Positions 1-7,116 of a stretch of DNA of 16,871 nt are shown here, piece after piece. Position numbers and translations under genes: made by a program. Position 1 is the stretch's first letter, and every line of letters starts with the position of its first letter. This DNA is from JALOPX01 sp041309605 (GTDB lineage Bacteria > Krumholzibacteriota > Krumholzibacteriia > Krumholzibacteriales > Krumholzibacteriaceae), in NCBI GenBank assembly GCA_041309605.1, contig JBFYZH010000071.1:1-16871 (forward strand), given 5' to 3'. The notes beneath the pieces are model-generated. The model saw only the letters and a list, made by a program, of their open reading frames with translations, was not told where the DNA came from and did no database searches.

Positions 1-405
1 GGCAAGGACATCGTCTGGTTTTATATCCACGGCCGAACGAAAATACATCTCGGCTTCCGGCACCTTTCCCTGGTCGTCGAGCAGGACGCCCAGGTTCACG
101 TACGCTTTGAAATGCCGCGGATCCTTTTTCACCGTCCGTTGATAATAGCAGATCGCGGAATCCGGCATCGAACTCTCGTGGTAGGCGATGGCCAGCTGGA
201 AAAATACCTCCGCTTCGTCACGACCCCCGCCGATCAGGTGCCTGAGATACGCTATGCGCGGCGCCGGAGCCAGCCCGGCGAGCTCCTCCGAAAGGGCGAC
301 CCGGCCCCCCTTTTCCTGCGCCGGCGAAATCGCGGGAATCATCGGAATTACCGTGACAGCCGCCAGTACGGAGCATATAACGAGGGTTTTCAGGGAACGA
401 TCCAT
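1..405 (-). CDS. Secreted TPR-repeat protein, C-terminus cut by window edge
   Basis: The minus strand is open from an ATG at 405 to the left edge, giving 135 residues with no stop. The first ~30 residues look like a Sec signal peptide: MDRSLK, a hydrophobic run, then a likely cleavage near SPA-Q. From about residue 64 two TPR units can be read, with the usual A/Y/A spacing and ending in KKDP and IKPDD. TPR proteins are protein-protein scaffolds; a secreted one would act in the periplasm. Its ATG overlaps the TGA of the upstream barrel gene by one base (TGATG), so it is translationally coupled to it and is the third gene of the lipoprotein/barrel/TPR operon. A GAAAG about 6 nt before the ATG could be its ribosome site. 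The rest of the protein, probably more TPRs, lies outside the window. The specific function is unknown. Confidence 0.8.
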   Translation of the reverse strand, partial: MDRSLKTLVICSVLAAVTVIPMIPAISPAQEKGGRVALSEELAGLAPAPRIAYLRHLIGGGRDEAEVFFQLAIAYHESSMPDSAICYYQRTVKKDPRHFKAYVNLGVLLDDQGKVPEAEMYFRSAVDIKPDDVLA

Positions 406-1619
406 CAATGTCTTTCGATCCTTCTTCTGGTCCATTTTTCCGAAAGACTCATGCTGAGTCCGAAGCGGAAGATCTTTTCATCTATCGAGTTGCCCGATAC
501 CGATCCGGTCTTGCCGAACTCAAGGGTGAAATCGATGCCTCCCGGGCCGCCCGGCATGCCGAACCCGGTGCCGACGCTGAAAAATCTCGAGACGACCTGC
601 CGGCCGGAAGGAAACTCGATGTGCCATCGGTCTTCATGGTAACCCATGCGCAGCGGCATCCTCGACCACCGGCGTCCCTCCGCGCCGGCCCTTCTTTCGA
701 TTCCGAAGGAAACGATGGTTTCGTCGTCGAGAGAGCCTTCGAACAGGCCGAAACCGGCAGCTTCGGGAGCGGAGCGCATCCAGAAGGACGACGTAAGCCA
801 CCACCTGCCGGTGATTCCGAATCCGGCGCCGGCGCTCCATGCCGCGGGAAGGGTGAAATCGTAGCGCGAAACGGTCTGCAGCCTGTCGAGCGTGTATTCG
901 ATCGTTTCTTCCACGGAATAACCGATCGCGTCGTCGAACGAGGCGCCCAGCCACAGCCTCGGATGCGCCATGAAAAGGGCCGACGCCGACCAGGAAGTCC
1001 CCGAGAAACCTCTTGTCCTTATGGAGTGCACGCTCTTGTAATCCGTATCGTCGAAAAACGTATATACCTCGTCCTTTATCGATCCTTTTTCAAGCTGGAT
1101 CGATCCCGACACGCTCAGCCGTTCGAGAGGCATCCATGCGATGGTAATTGGGACGGAGTACAGAGAACAGTTGAACTTGTACAGTTCCCTAGGCGTCGGG
1201 GTGAAATCCACGTCCTGGTAACGGTCGAATTCCGCCCTTCCGGCAAAACGGGTCCTGTATCCGATGCCCAACGTCAGCCCCCTCGATACCGGTATCGCGA
1301 TCATGGCGGAGGGAAACTGGAAACGCGTCTGGTCGGAAGTCCGGTCGATCGTGTTGACCTTGCTCATGCTGGTCACTTCGAAGATCGAAAAGGTGAACGA
1401 GCGAAGGCCCGCCAGCGAGGCCGGATTGATCGTCAGCGCGTCGCTGGTGTCCGGGACCGCTATCCCCGAATATCCGATGGCCGAATAGCGGGCTCCTCCG
1501 GGGTTGCAGTGTTCTCCGATGAAGTTGAGCCCGAAAATCGACTGCGCTTCGACCCGTACCGGCGCCGCGATGAGCGCAAGGCTAAAGATGCATGAAATCC
1601 GGAACATCGTTTTTTTCAT
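405..1619 (-). CDS. Outer-membrane beta-barrel protein, FadL/PorV-like
   Basis: A 404-residue protein with a clear signal peptide (MKKTMF, hydrophobic core, cleavage likely at VEA-QS, residues 23-25). Just after it comes a GGARYSAIGYSG stretch and then INPASLAGL around residues 64-72. A glycine-rich start followed by an NPA motif is typical of FadL/PorV-type outer-membrane barrels. The remainder is a series of amphipathic, Gly/Tyr/Phe-rich strands (for example LTLGIGYRTRF and LRMGYHEDRW), consistent with about 14 strands. The last strand ends FGLSMSLSEKW, followed by a short basic tail of eight residues, which is unusual because barrels commonly end at the aromatic residue. GGAG five nt before the ATG lies inside the end of the preceding lipoprotein gene, and the genes abut (TAAATG). 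Substrate unknown; it could be a transport channel or an anchor for surface proteins. Confidence 0.75.
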   Translation of the reverse strand: MKKTMFRISCIFSLALIAAPVRVEAQSIFGLNFIGEHCNPGGARYSAIGYSGIAVPDTSDALTINPASLAGLRSFTFSIFEVTSMSKVNTIDRTSDQTRFQFPSAMIAIPVSRGLTLGIGYRTRFAGRAEFDRYQDVDFTPTPRELYKFNCSLYSVPITIAWMPLERLSVSGSIQLEKGSIKDEVYTFFDDTDYKSVHSIRTRGFSGTSWSASALFMAHPRLWLGASFDDAIGYSVEETIEYTLDRLQTVSRYDFTLPAAWSAGAGFGITGRWWLTSSFWMRSAPEAAGFGLFEGSLDDETIVSFGIERRAGAEGRRWSRMPLRMGYHEDRWHIEFPSGRQVVSRFFSVGTGFGMPGGPGGIDFTLEFGKTGSVSGNSIDEKIFRFGLSMSLSEKWTRRRIERH

Positions 1620-2816
1620 TTATTCTCCGGTAAAATCGGCGGGCAGTGAATAGATTATCTCGATATACGGTCTCAGCGAATCGCCCGAGGCCGTGTCGAA
1701 AAAGAAAGCCTTCTGAAAACGGACGGTTTCAAGGTCGGACTGGAAAACGAGGCCCCTGTTTTCCCTGAGATCCTCTAGGACATCCTGCGTAAAACCCGAA
1801 AGAGGGATCCTCAATTCATCGGACAGCGTCGGGACAAAACTGCCGGTCGCCACGCCGGTTCCCGCGAGGAAAAGCGGGTCGAGCATGTCGCGGGTGTCGG
1901 GCGTATAGAGGTAATATATGAAATCCGTGGTAAACGACAGAAGGAGTTCCCCGCCCGACGCGCCCAGCCCGTTACCGCCGTCGACATGGAGCACGAGCGC
2001 CGAATAGTTCACCATCGCGTCCTCGTTTACCCCGTCGAAATCGAACTCGAAAAATATCCTGGTCGCCACGCCACCGACGCAGGCGAGGCCGCCCGCCGTG
2101 TACGAAGCGATATTGTAATCCTCCGTCGCTGCGAAAACCGCCTCCGAATCATCCGCGAAAACGACCCTGATGACGGGGGGATCCGATGCGTAATTGGACG
2201 ACGTCATCTCTATAATGCCCATGCTGTCGGGTTCCGAAGGCCACCTGACAATGATCCCGTTCTGCCAGGGTGTCGCGGTTCCGTCGATCCAGTCCTGCAC
2301 TATCGACTCATCGAGGCTGAAACCGGTCACCTCGAAATTCATGTCCCGCACCGTCTCTCCGTCGTGCCCGGGGATCTGCTCCGCCGCGAAAGCCGGCTCG
2401 GCGGTGATGGTGTCGTCCTCGGAAAAATCCTCGAGCAGTTCGTGGAAGCTGATTCCGAGATGAAAATTCTCGTTCTGCACCACGGTTACCGGAAAATCGA
2501 TATAAACCGAATCGACCGTCATCCCGGAATAATACTCCAGCGAATCGAATTCGAATTTGATGAGGATCGATTCGAACCTGATCCCCTCGATCTCTCCGAG
2601 CCTTAAAAGGCTGCTCTCACCGATCCCGGTCGGCACGCCGAATACCGACACATTTCTCAGCGTATCCACGTAACGCACGGTCTCGCCGGCGCGGGGCGTA
2701 TATGTGCCTCCATCCGTGAACACCGAAATAACCGGCCCTTCCGGATCAGAACTGCAGCAGGCCAGGCCCAGCGCTCCGCTCAGAGCGACAATCAGCAGTA
2801 TCTTTCTATCGATCAT
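1620..2816 (-). CDS. Putative lipoprotein with two DNRLRE-like beta domains
   Basis: A 398-residue protein beginning MIDRKILL, then a hydrophobic stretch ending GLACCSSD. Cys20 or Cys21 is the likely lipidated residue, although -3 is Gly for Cys20, so the lipobox is imperfect. After a linker the protein reads as two similar beta-sandwich halves. Half one (~68-220) has a strand FESILIKFEFD, a QDWIDGT...NGIIVRW segment and an end PPVIRVVF. Half two (~225-390) has ATRIFFEFDFD, QDVLEDLRENRGLVFQ and an end RPYIEIIY. This order matches DNRLRE-type domains, found in secreted and surface proteins and sometimes linked to carbohydrate binding. It is the first gene of the operon with the barrel and TPR genes. 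A promoter fits at 2868-2895, and GGAT six nt before the ATG is a possible ribosome site. The role in the cell is not known. Confidence 0.7.
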   Translation of the reverse strand: MIDRKILLIVALSGALGLACCSSDPEGPVISVFTDGGTYTPRAGETVRYVDTLRNVSVFGVPTGIGESSLLRLGEIEGIRFESILIKFEFDSLEYYSGMTVDSVYIDFPVTVVQNENFHLGISFHELLEDFSEDDTITAEPAFAAEQIPGHDGETVRDMNFEVTGFSLDESIVQDWIDGTATPWQNGIIVRWPSEPDSMGIIEMTSSNYASDPPVIRVVFADDSEAVFAATEDYNIASYTAGGLACVGGVATRIFFEFDFDGVNEDAMVNYSALVLHVDGGNGLGASGGELLLSFTTDFIYYLYTPDTRDMLDPLFLAGTGVATGSFVPTLSDELRIPLSGFTQDVLEDLRENRGLVFQSDLETVRFQKAFFFDTASGDSLRPYIEIIYSLPADFTGE

Positions 2817-2867
2817 TCCCTATCCGTTCCTCTCTTCGTCGCCTGTTCATCATGGACCCCGGATGAA

Positions 2868-2895
2868 ATTACACGAGTTATCAGGGCCGCGTCAA
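2868..2895 (-). promoter_or_regulatory. Sigma70-like promoter for lipoprotein/barrel/TPR operon
   Basis: On the minus strand a -35 TTGACG (2895-2890) is followed after 16 nt by a -10 TGTAAT (2873-2868). Each box matches consensus at five of six positions. Transcription would begin near 2861, about 45 nt before the lipoprotein ATG at 2816. It lies downstream of the methyltransferase stop and a hairpin, which fits a new transcription unit here. Confidence 0.5.
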
Positions 2896-2925
2896 GCCGA
2901 ATAGACGAAAGATGCCGCGATATCG

Positions 2926-2961
2926 TCCGGATAACCGTTCGGGACGGGGGCTGCTATCCGG
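2926..2961 (-). terminator. Nested hairpin at the methyltransferase stop codon
   Basis: CCGGATA (2955-2961 read on the minus strand) pairs with TATCCGG (2927-2933), and inside the loop CCGT (2935-2938) pairs with ACGG (2944-2947) around a five-base loop. The outer stem includes the TAG stop of the methyltransferase. There is no T-run after the stem, so this is not a classical intrinsic terminator. It could end transcription with Rho, or protect the 3' end of the message. Confidence 0.3.
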
Positions 2962-3775
2962 TCTTACGCAGAATCGAGACGACCGTTCCGGTAAAAAACT
3001 CCCCCAGGCCCGGAACCCTCGTCAGCGGAGCGAGAAAACGGAACTTCGGAGGCATCAATTCCTCGTATTCAACGGTGACGTCGCCGAAGCGGCTCAGAAT
3101 CCGCCGGAATCCGGAAACGTCTATCCTGTTGTTTTCTTCCCTGTAACCTTTTATCAGCGCTGCCGCTCCGGCTGCCGGGTCCGGGTTCCCTTTTTTCTTC
3201 AGGGCGATCTCAAGGACGTCCCCAAGTAAATCATCGGGGTACAGGAGATGACACCATGGCGTCTTGATATGGTCGTAAAGGTGCGAACCCAGCGGCGAGC
3301 GCCAGGGAGTGAAGAAGAGAAAGACAGTTCCGCGGGTTTTTGTTACACGCACGATCTCTCTCAGGGCTTTTTCCGGATCGGAAAAATGTTCCATGGAATC
3401 GTTCGCGACGACGATATCGAATGAACCCGCGCGGAAAGGCAGCATTTGCGCATCGCCGCATATGACATCGATCCCGTTCCCCGTTTCACCGGCGAAATCG
3501 ACGGCGCCCCTGCAATGGGCCGGATCGATGTCGACCCCCGTTACATCCGCTCCCGCTTCGGCGTACACGACGGTTTTTCCGCCAAGTCCGCATCCTATGT
3601 CCAGGACCTTTTTCCCGCCAAGCCGCCCGAAATACCGGGAATATTTTTCGACGAGCGACCTGCCCGTACGGTACTCCCACTGCGAATAGGCTTGCGGCGA
3701 TTCCCGTCCCTCAACCCTGGGTCTGGGGAAGATACGATCCATTCCGTAAACGAGTTTCGCGAGAATACCCGCCAT
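2954..3775 (-). CDS. Class I SAM-dependent methyltransferase
   Basis: A 273-residue protein with the Rossmann methyltransferase signature: motif I VLDIGCGLGG (57-66), an acidic residue at the end of strand 2 in VDID (about 82), GDAQMLPF (107-114), and FDIVVANDSMEHF (119-131), which matches motif IV of the Methyltransf_11/25 group. The region after it (RVTKTRGTVFLFFTPW) is the usual strand 5. The C-terminal ~100 residues have no motif I recognise and probably form the substrate cap. The acceptor cannot be told from sequence; small molecules, lipids and sugars are all modified by this family. It lies 55 nt after the acetyltransferase gene in the same direction, and a hairpin overlaps its stop codon, so it is probably the last gene of the OPT/GNAT/methyltransferase unit. 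No good Shine-Dalgarno is seen near its start (AAAGGA is 12 nt away). Confidence 0.85.
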   Translation of the reverse strand: MAGILAKLVYGMDRIFPRPRVEGRESPQAYSQWEYRTGRSLVEKYSRYFGRLGGKKVLDIGCGLGGKTVVYAEAGADVTGVDIDPAHCRGAVDFAGETGNGIDVICGDAQMLPFRAGSFDIVVANDSMEHFSDPEKALREIVRVTKTRGTVFLFFTPWRSPLGSHLYDHIKTPWCHLLYPDDLLGDVLEIALKKKGNPDPAAGAAALIKGYREENNRIDVSGFRRILSRFGDVTVEYEELMPPKFRFLAPLTRVPGLGEFFTGTVVSILRKTG

Positions 3776-3830
3776 CCGTCAGCAGTTCCTTTCGCCGTCC
3801 GCCCGGTCGGTACCGTCACATCGACGGCTT

Positions 3831-4820
3831 TTATTTCCGGCCGGACCGGTGAAGCTCCGCTTTCCGCCAGGTGATCGCGGTCATATACGGGTCGAATCCC
3901 GTCTTCCCGTACAGCCCGAGCGCCGGCTTGTTGTCATCCTGGGTGCAGAGGGCCGCCGACAACACGCCGGCAGCATGCATCCACGCAAGGGCTCCGCGCA
4001 TGAGCGATTCCCCGATCCCCCTGCCCCTGAGGCCGGACCGGACCGCCAGCATATCGACCCATCCTGAAAAGGTCTCAGCGCCCGCCGGCAGCATGCATGT
4101 GCAGTACCCGGCTATTTCGCCGTTTTTTTCGGCGGCGACCAGTATCGCGTCGGCCCTTCCTCCGAAACTGTCCCTTATCCACTTCACATGCACCCTGTCC
4201 GCCGCTTCGCGGCTGAAAAACGAATCGTTATGGAACCTGTCATAACAGTACGATCCGGCGGCGAGCATGCCTATCTCCTCCATATCCTCCTCCGAGGCCC
4301 GCCTTAATTCCACCGGGGAATCCTGAGGGTCCTTCCACTTCGGATCGGTTCCCGTAAAGGCGGAAAGGTAGATGATTCTTTCCAGTTTGCCGAATCCCGC
4401 CGCGGCAAGGATCTGTTTTTTCTCCATCATCGAGGAATGACTTTCAGGCATCCTTATCGTGGTATATTCCACGCCGCGCCTGTGGGCCTGCTCGTTCCAC
4501 ATCCCGAACATGGCTGCCAGGCCGCCGCCGGCGGCCATCACTATCCTGGCGCAACGGGAGCCCGTCGCTTCGGTATCCCACGGAAGTTCCTGCCACAAGA
4601 GGAGCCCGACGACCTGCCCGCCTTCCAAATGCACGATTCCCTCCATCTCCCCGCAGCGTAAAAGCGAGAGGATCCGGGACGATGCGAAGTAGGCGCCGGT
4701 CCTGGTTCCCGGTTTCATCCCGGCCGCGGCGGCAAGGACCGTCGACTCCGCCATGGCGAGGATCGACGGTCCTATGTTATCGAGGTCGCTGTTATCGAGT
4801 ATCCTTGTCTTTTCCATCAT
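3831..4820 (-). CDS. Two-domain GNAT acetyltransferase, WecD/RffC-like C-terminal half
   Basis: A 329-residue protein, about twice a single GNAT domain. The C-terminal half (~170-320) is a complete GNAT fold: LAVRSGLRGRGIGESLM (258-274) carries the R/Q-x-x-G-x-G acetyl-CoA loop, and a later N-KPALGLYGKTGF (about 297-309) is the usual motif B. The segment DRFHNDSFFSREAADRVHVKW (194-214) resembles the SRF...Y..W region of WecD/RffC, which acetylates the amino group of dTDP-fucosamine. The N-terminal half (~50-155) ends AAGFGKLERIIYLSA, like a GNAT domain, but its acetyl-CoA loop is degenerate (MAAGGGLAAMF). By analogy it may acetylate an amino sugar nucleotide for the polysaccharide locus; this is inference, and protein or small-molecule acetylation is also possible. 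The gene lies 57 nt downstream of the OPT gene. No clear ribosome site is visible, and MM at the start leaves either of two ATGs. Confidence 0.75.
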   Translation of the reverse strand: MMEKTRILDNSDLDNIGPSILAMAESTVLAAAAGMKPGTRTGAYFASSRILSLLRCGEMEGIVHLEGGQVVGLLLWQELPWDTEATGSRCARIVMAAGGGLAAMFGMWNEQAHRRGVEYTTIRMPESHSSMMEKKQILAAAGFGKLERIIYLSAFTGTDPKWKDPQDSPVELRRASEEDMEEIGMLAAGSYCYDRFHNDSFFSREAADRVHVKWIRDSFGGRADAILVAAEKNGEIAGYCTCMLPAGAETFSGWVDMLAVRSGLRGRGIGESLMRGALAWMHAAGVLSAALCTQDDNKPALGLYGKTGFDPYMTAITWRKAELHRSGRK

Positions 4821-4877
4821 ATTCGCGCCGCTAAATTCGCGCCGCCGAGCCCGCCGCGGCCCCCGCCGCGCGCGGAG
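4821..4877. repeat. Short direct repeat and GC-rich linker between OPT and GNAT genes
   Basis: ATTCGCGCCG occurs at 4821-4830 and again at 4835-4844, separated by CTAA. The remainder of the linker (about 4845-4875) is almost entirely G and C and can form several alternative short stems (for example CCGCG with CGCGG). There is no T-run, so I do not call a terminator. The linker could act as an RNA processing or attenuation site between the two genes. Confidence 0.35.
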
Positions 4878-6854
4878 CTATTCCACCGCCCCTCTTTTCG
4901 AATCGAAATATACGTAGAGACATAGACCTGTAAAGAGGATCACGCTGAGGATCTCGCCCATCGAAGTCTCGCCGAAACCGGTGTGAAGGAACCGGTCCCA
5001 TTCGAAAAAGGCTATCAGTGCGCTGACGACTCCCATCAGGGCGCCCCCGGCGATGAAACCGGAAGCTATGAGAGTGCCCCGGTCCTTTCTGGCGACGGAT
5101 ACCTCCTCGTTTTTGCTGCTCCTCGACACGAAATGGGCGACCAGCCCGCCGACGAAGAGCGGCGTGACAAGCTGTATGGGAAGATACATGCCCAGGGCGA
5201 AGGCGAGAGGCGATATTTTCAGCATCTCGAGAATGATGGCCATGAATCCGCCGGCCATGTAAAGTCCCCATGGAGCCTGCGCGTCGGACATAAGCGTCTG
5301 GATCACCGCCGCCATGGCGTTTGCCTGAGGAGCGGTCATGGGGGTATCCCCCGTGAATCCATAGACCTTGTCGAGAAGCAGTATCACGCCCGTCACGCTG
5401 ACGGAGGCGACGATGATTCCGAGAAACTTGTAAGCCTCCTGCTTGATCGGCGACGAGCCAAGCCAGTACCCGACCTTGAGATCGCTGACGAACGCCCCCG
5501 CGGTCGAAAGTGCCGTACAGACGACGCCGCCTATGATCAGGGCCGAAACCATCCCCGCCGGGCCCGACAGGCCCGCCTTGACGAGGATGACGCTCGATAG
5601 TATGAGGGTCATCAGCGTCATCCCCGAAACCGGGTTCATCCCCACTATCGCGATCGCCCTTGCGGCCACGGTCGTGAAGAGGAAGGTTATCACCGCGACC
5701 ACCACGAGCGCTATCACAGCGATTCCCCACGAATCGACCACCGCGAATCCGAAGAAAAGGAGAACCACGAGAAGGGTCACGATGAGCCCGCCGATCACTA
5801 TCGACATATTGAGATCCGTGTCGGTCCTTTCCGTCTTCGCCCCGGGCGCCCCCTTGCCGGCGAACATTTCCCTGATCCCGACGCTGAAGGATGACACGAT
5901 TATCTTCGATGACTTTAAAACTCCGATGATCCCCGCCACCGCTATGCCGCCGATGCCTATATGCCGGACGTAATTCGTGAAAATATCCTCGGGGCTCATC
6001 TGTGATATGAGTCCCGCAGCGGACCCGACGGGCACGTCGAGATGCCTGCCGAAGTACCATACGGCGGGAATGAACACGAGCCACGAGAGAAGACTGCCGG
6101 TCGTTATCACCGTCGAATATTTCATGCCGATTATGTATCCGAGTCCCATGACCGCGGCTCCGGCGTTTACCTTGACCACCAGCTTCGCCCTGTCGGCCAC
6201 CATCGCGAGCGGCGGAATGACGCGCGTCGAGATCACCTCGCTCCAGAGGCCGAATGTGGCGATGCAGAAATCGTAAAGGCCCCCGATCAGCGCGGCCGCG
6301 ATGAGCACCTTGGCCTGGTCACCGCCCTTTTCTCCCGTGACGAGCACCTCGGTGATCGCCGTCCCTTCCGGGAAGGGAAGATACCCGTGCTGCTCCTTTA
6401 CGAAATACCTGCGCAGCGGGATCAGGAAAAGGATACCGAGAAACCCGCCGAGCAGAGCCGCGATGAAGGTCTGGTAGAATTTGAGGTCGAGCCCGAGGAT
6501 GATGATCGCAGGAAGCGTGAAGATCATCCCGGCGACCACCACTCCCGAGGCCGACCCTATGGACTGGATGATGACGTTTTCAAGAATCGTGCTTCGTCTC
6601 TTAAAGAGCCCGCCCATGCCCACAGCGAGGATCGCGATGGGAATCGCCGCCTCGAAAACCTGGCCTATCTTCAGGCCGAGGTAAGCCGCCGCCGCGGTAA
6701 AGATGAACGCCATGATCACTCCGGCGACAACCGAACGGACGGTGATCTCGGGGATGATCCTGCCGGCCGGCACGTACGGAGTGTACTGCTCGCCGCTCTG
6801 AAGGACCTTGTAGGCGTTGGCCGGCAGCCTGCCAGAATCCCTGCTTTGCTCCAT
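4878..6854 (-). CDS. OPT-family oligopeptide/metal-chelate transporter
   Basis: A 658-residue polytopic membrane protein of the prokaryotic oligopeptide transporter (OPT/YSL) family. The N-terminus has the family hallmark PEITVRSVVAGVIMAFIFTAA followed by AYLGLKIGQVFEAAIPIAIL (about 35-76) and SIGSASGVVVAGMIFTLPA. Further on are the FPEGTAITEVLVTGEKGG segment (about 162-179) and a GMNPVSGMTLMTLILSS region. I count roughly 14-16 hydrophobic segments, which fits the family. Members import short peptides or metal-siderophore type chelates by proton symport across the inner membrane; which substrate applies here is not shown. The ATG is set by a strong AAGGAGG four nt upstream. A promoter with perfect TTGACA lies at 6916-6946. 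It leads the unit that continues into the GNAT and methyltransferase genes. Long open frames antisense or frame-shifted to it are shadows of a GC-rich gene. Confidence 0.93.
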   Translation of the reverse strand: MEQSRDSGRLPANAYKVLQSGEQYTPYVPAGRIIPEITVRSVVAGVIMAFIFTAAAAYLGLKIGQVFEAAIPIAILAVGMGGLFKRRSTILENVIIQSIGSASGVVVAGMIFTLPAIIILGLDLKFYQTFIAALLGGFLGILFLIPLRRYFVKEQHGYLPFPEGTAITEVLVTGEKGGDQAKVLIAAALIGGLYDFCIATFGLWSEVISTRVIPPLAMVADRAKLVVKVNAGAAVMGLGYIIGMKYSTVITTGSLLSWLVFIPAVWYFGRHLDVPVGSAAGLISQMSPEDIFTNYVRHIGIGGIAVAGIIGVLKSSKIIVSSFSVGIREMFAGKGAPGAKTERTDTDLNMSIVIGGLIVTLLVVLLFFGFAVVDSWGIAVIALVVVAVITFLFTTVAARAIAIVGMNPVSGMTLMTLILSSVILVKAGLSGPAGMVSALIIGGVVCTALSTAGAFVSDLKVGYWLGSSPIKQEAYKFLGIIVASVSVTGVILLLDKVYGFTGDTPMTAPQANAMAAVIQTLMSDAQAPWGLYMAGGFMAIILEMLKISPLAFALGMYLPIQLVTPLFVGGLVAHFVSRSSKNEEVSVARKDRGTLIASGFIAGGALMGVVSALIAFFEWDRFLHTGFGETSMGEILSVILFTGLCLYVYFDSKRGAVE

Positions 6855-6858
6855 TTTT

Positions 6859-6865
6859 CCTCCTT
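6859..6865 (-). promoter_or_regulatory. Strong Shine-Dalgarno of the OPT gene
   Basis: AAGGAGG on the minus strand, four A residues before the ATG at 6854. It is the best ribosome site in the window, fixes the start of the OPT gene, and suggests high translation. Confidence 0.8.
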
Positions 6866-6915
6866 GCCTCCAGCGGGGTCGCGGAAGAGATATCCGGTGA
6901 GGATTTTCCGGGACG

Positions 6916-6946
6916 ATATTAGCACGGCGAAAGGACCTTGTGTCAA
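6916..6946 (-). promoter_or_regulatory. Promoter for the OPT gene
   Basis: On the minus strand TTGACA (6946-6941, perfect) is followed after 19 nt by TAATAT (6921-6916, four of six), preceded by TGC as in an extended -10. The long spacer is partly offset by the perfect -35 and the TG. The predicted transcript start is near 6909, about 55 nt before the OPT ATG. Confidence 0.45.
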
Positions 6947-6951
6947 CCGAT

Positions 6952-7041
6952 TACTGGGCCGTTTACCGGACCCGCGGGGGACCCGGGGCCGGGCAAGTTC
7001 GGTATTGTGATATCGGACCGCACTCTGTATACTGGGCCGTT
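6952..7041. repeat. Exact 12-bp direct repeat in divergent promoter region
   Basis: TACTGGGCCGTT is present at 6952-6963 and at 7030-7041, 78 bp apart on the same strand. The first copy begins five bp beyond the -35 of the leftward OPT promoter; the second overlaps the -10 (7028-7033) and predicted start of the rightward promoter. The spacing is close to a multiple of the helix turn. This placement is what one expects of an operator pair for a common regulator, but no regulator gene is visible. Confidence 0.45.
7005..7033 (+). promoter_or_regulatory. Promoter for the GT-C/flippase genes
   Basis: TTGTGA (7005-7010, four of six) and TATACT (7028-7033, five of six) are separated by exactly 17 nt. 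The predicted start is around 7040. This would transcribe the GT-C-like gene and the flippase. If the start is near 7040, the downstream ATG at 7117 leaves a leader of about 75 nt. Confidence 0.5.
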
Positions 7042-7116
7042 AAATGAAAGTCCGTGCCGGACCGGTTGCGCATGCGGCGGCCGGCCACGGGCGAAACCGG
7101 AATCGGGCGGAAGGGC

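Noticed and set aside
408..1595. 395-codon plus-strand open frame opposite the barrel gene
   Set aside because: It is antisense to a gene with clear signal peptide and barrel pattern. The translation is Arg/Glu-rich and lacks domains, as expected from the reverse frame of a GC-rich gene.
4831..6084. 417-codon minus-strand open frame overlapping the OPT gene
   Set aside because: It is in another frame of the OPT gene, with very high Arg/His/Gly and no membrane segments; a shadow frame.
6042..7010. 322-codon plus-strand open frame opposite the OPT start
   Set aside because: Antisense to the conserved N-terminus of OPT and running through the OPT promoter; low-complexity charged translation, no family pattern.
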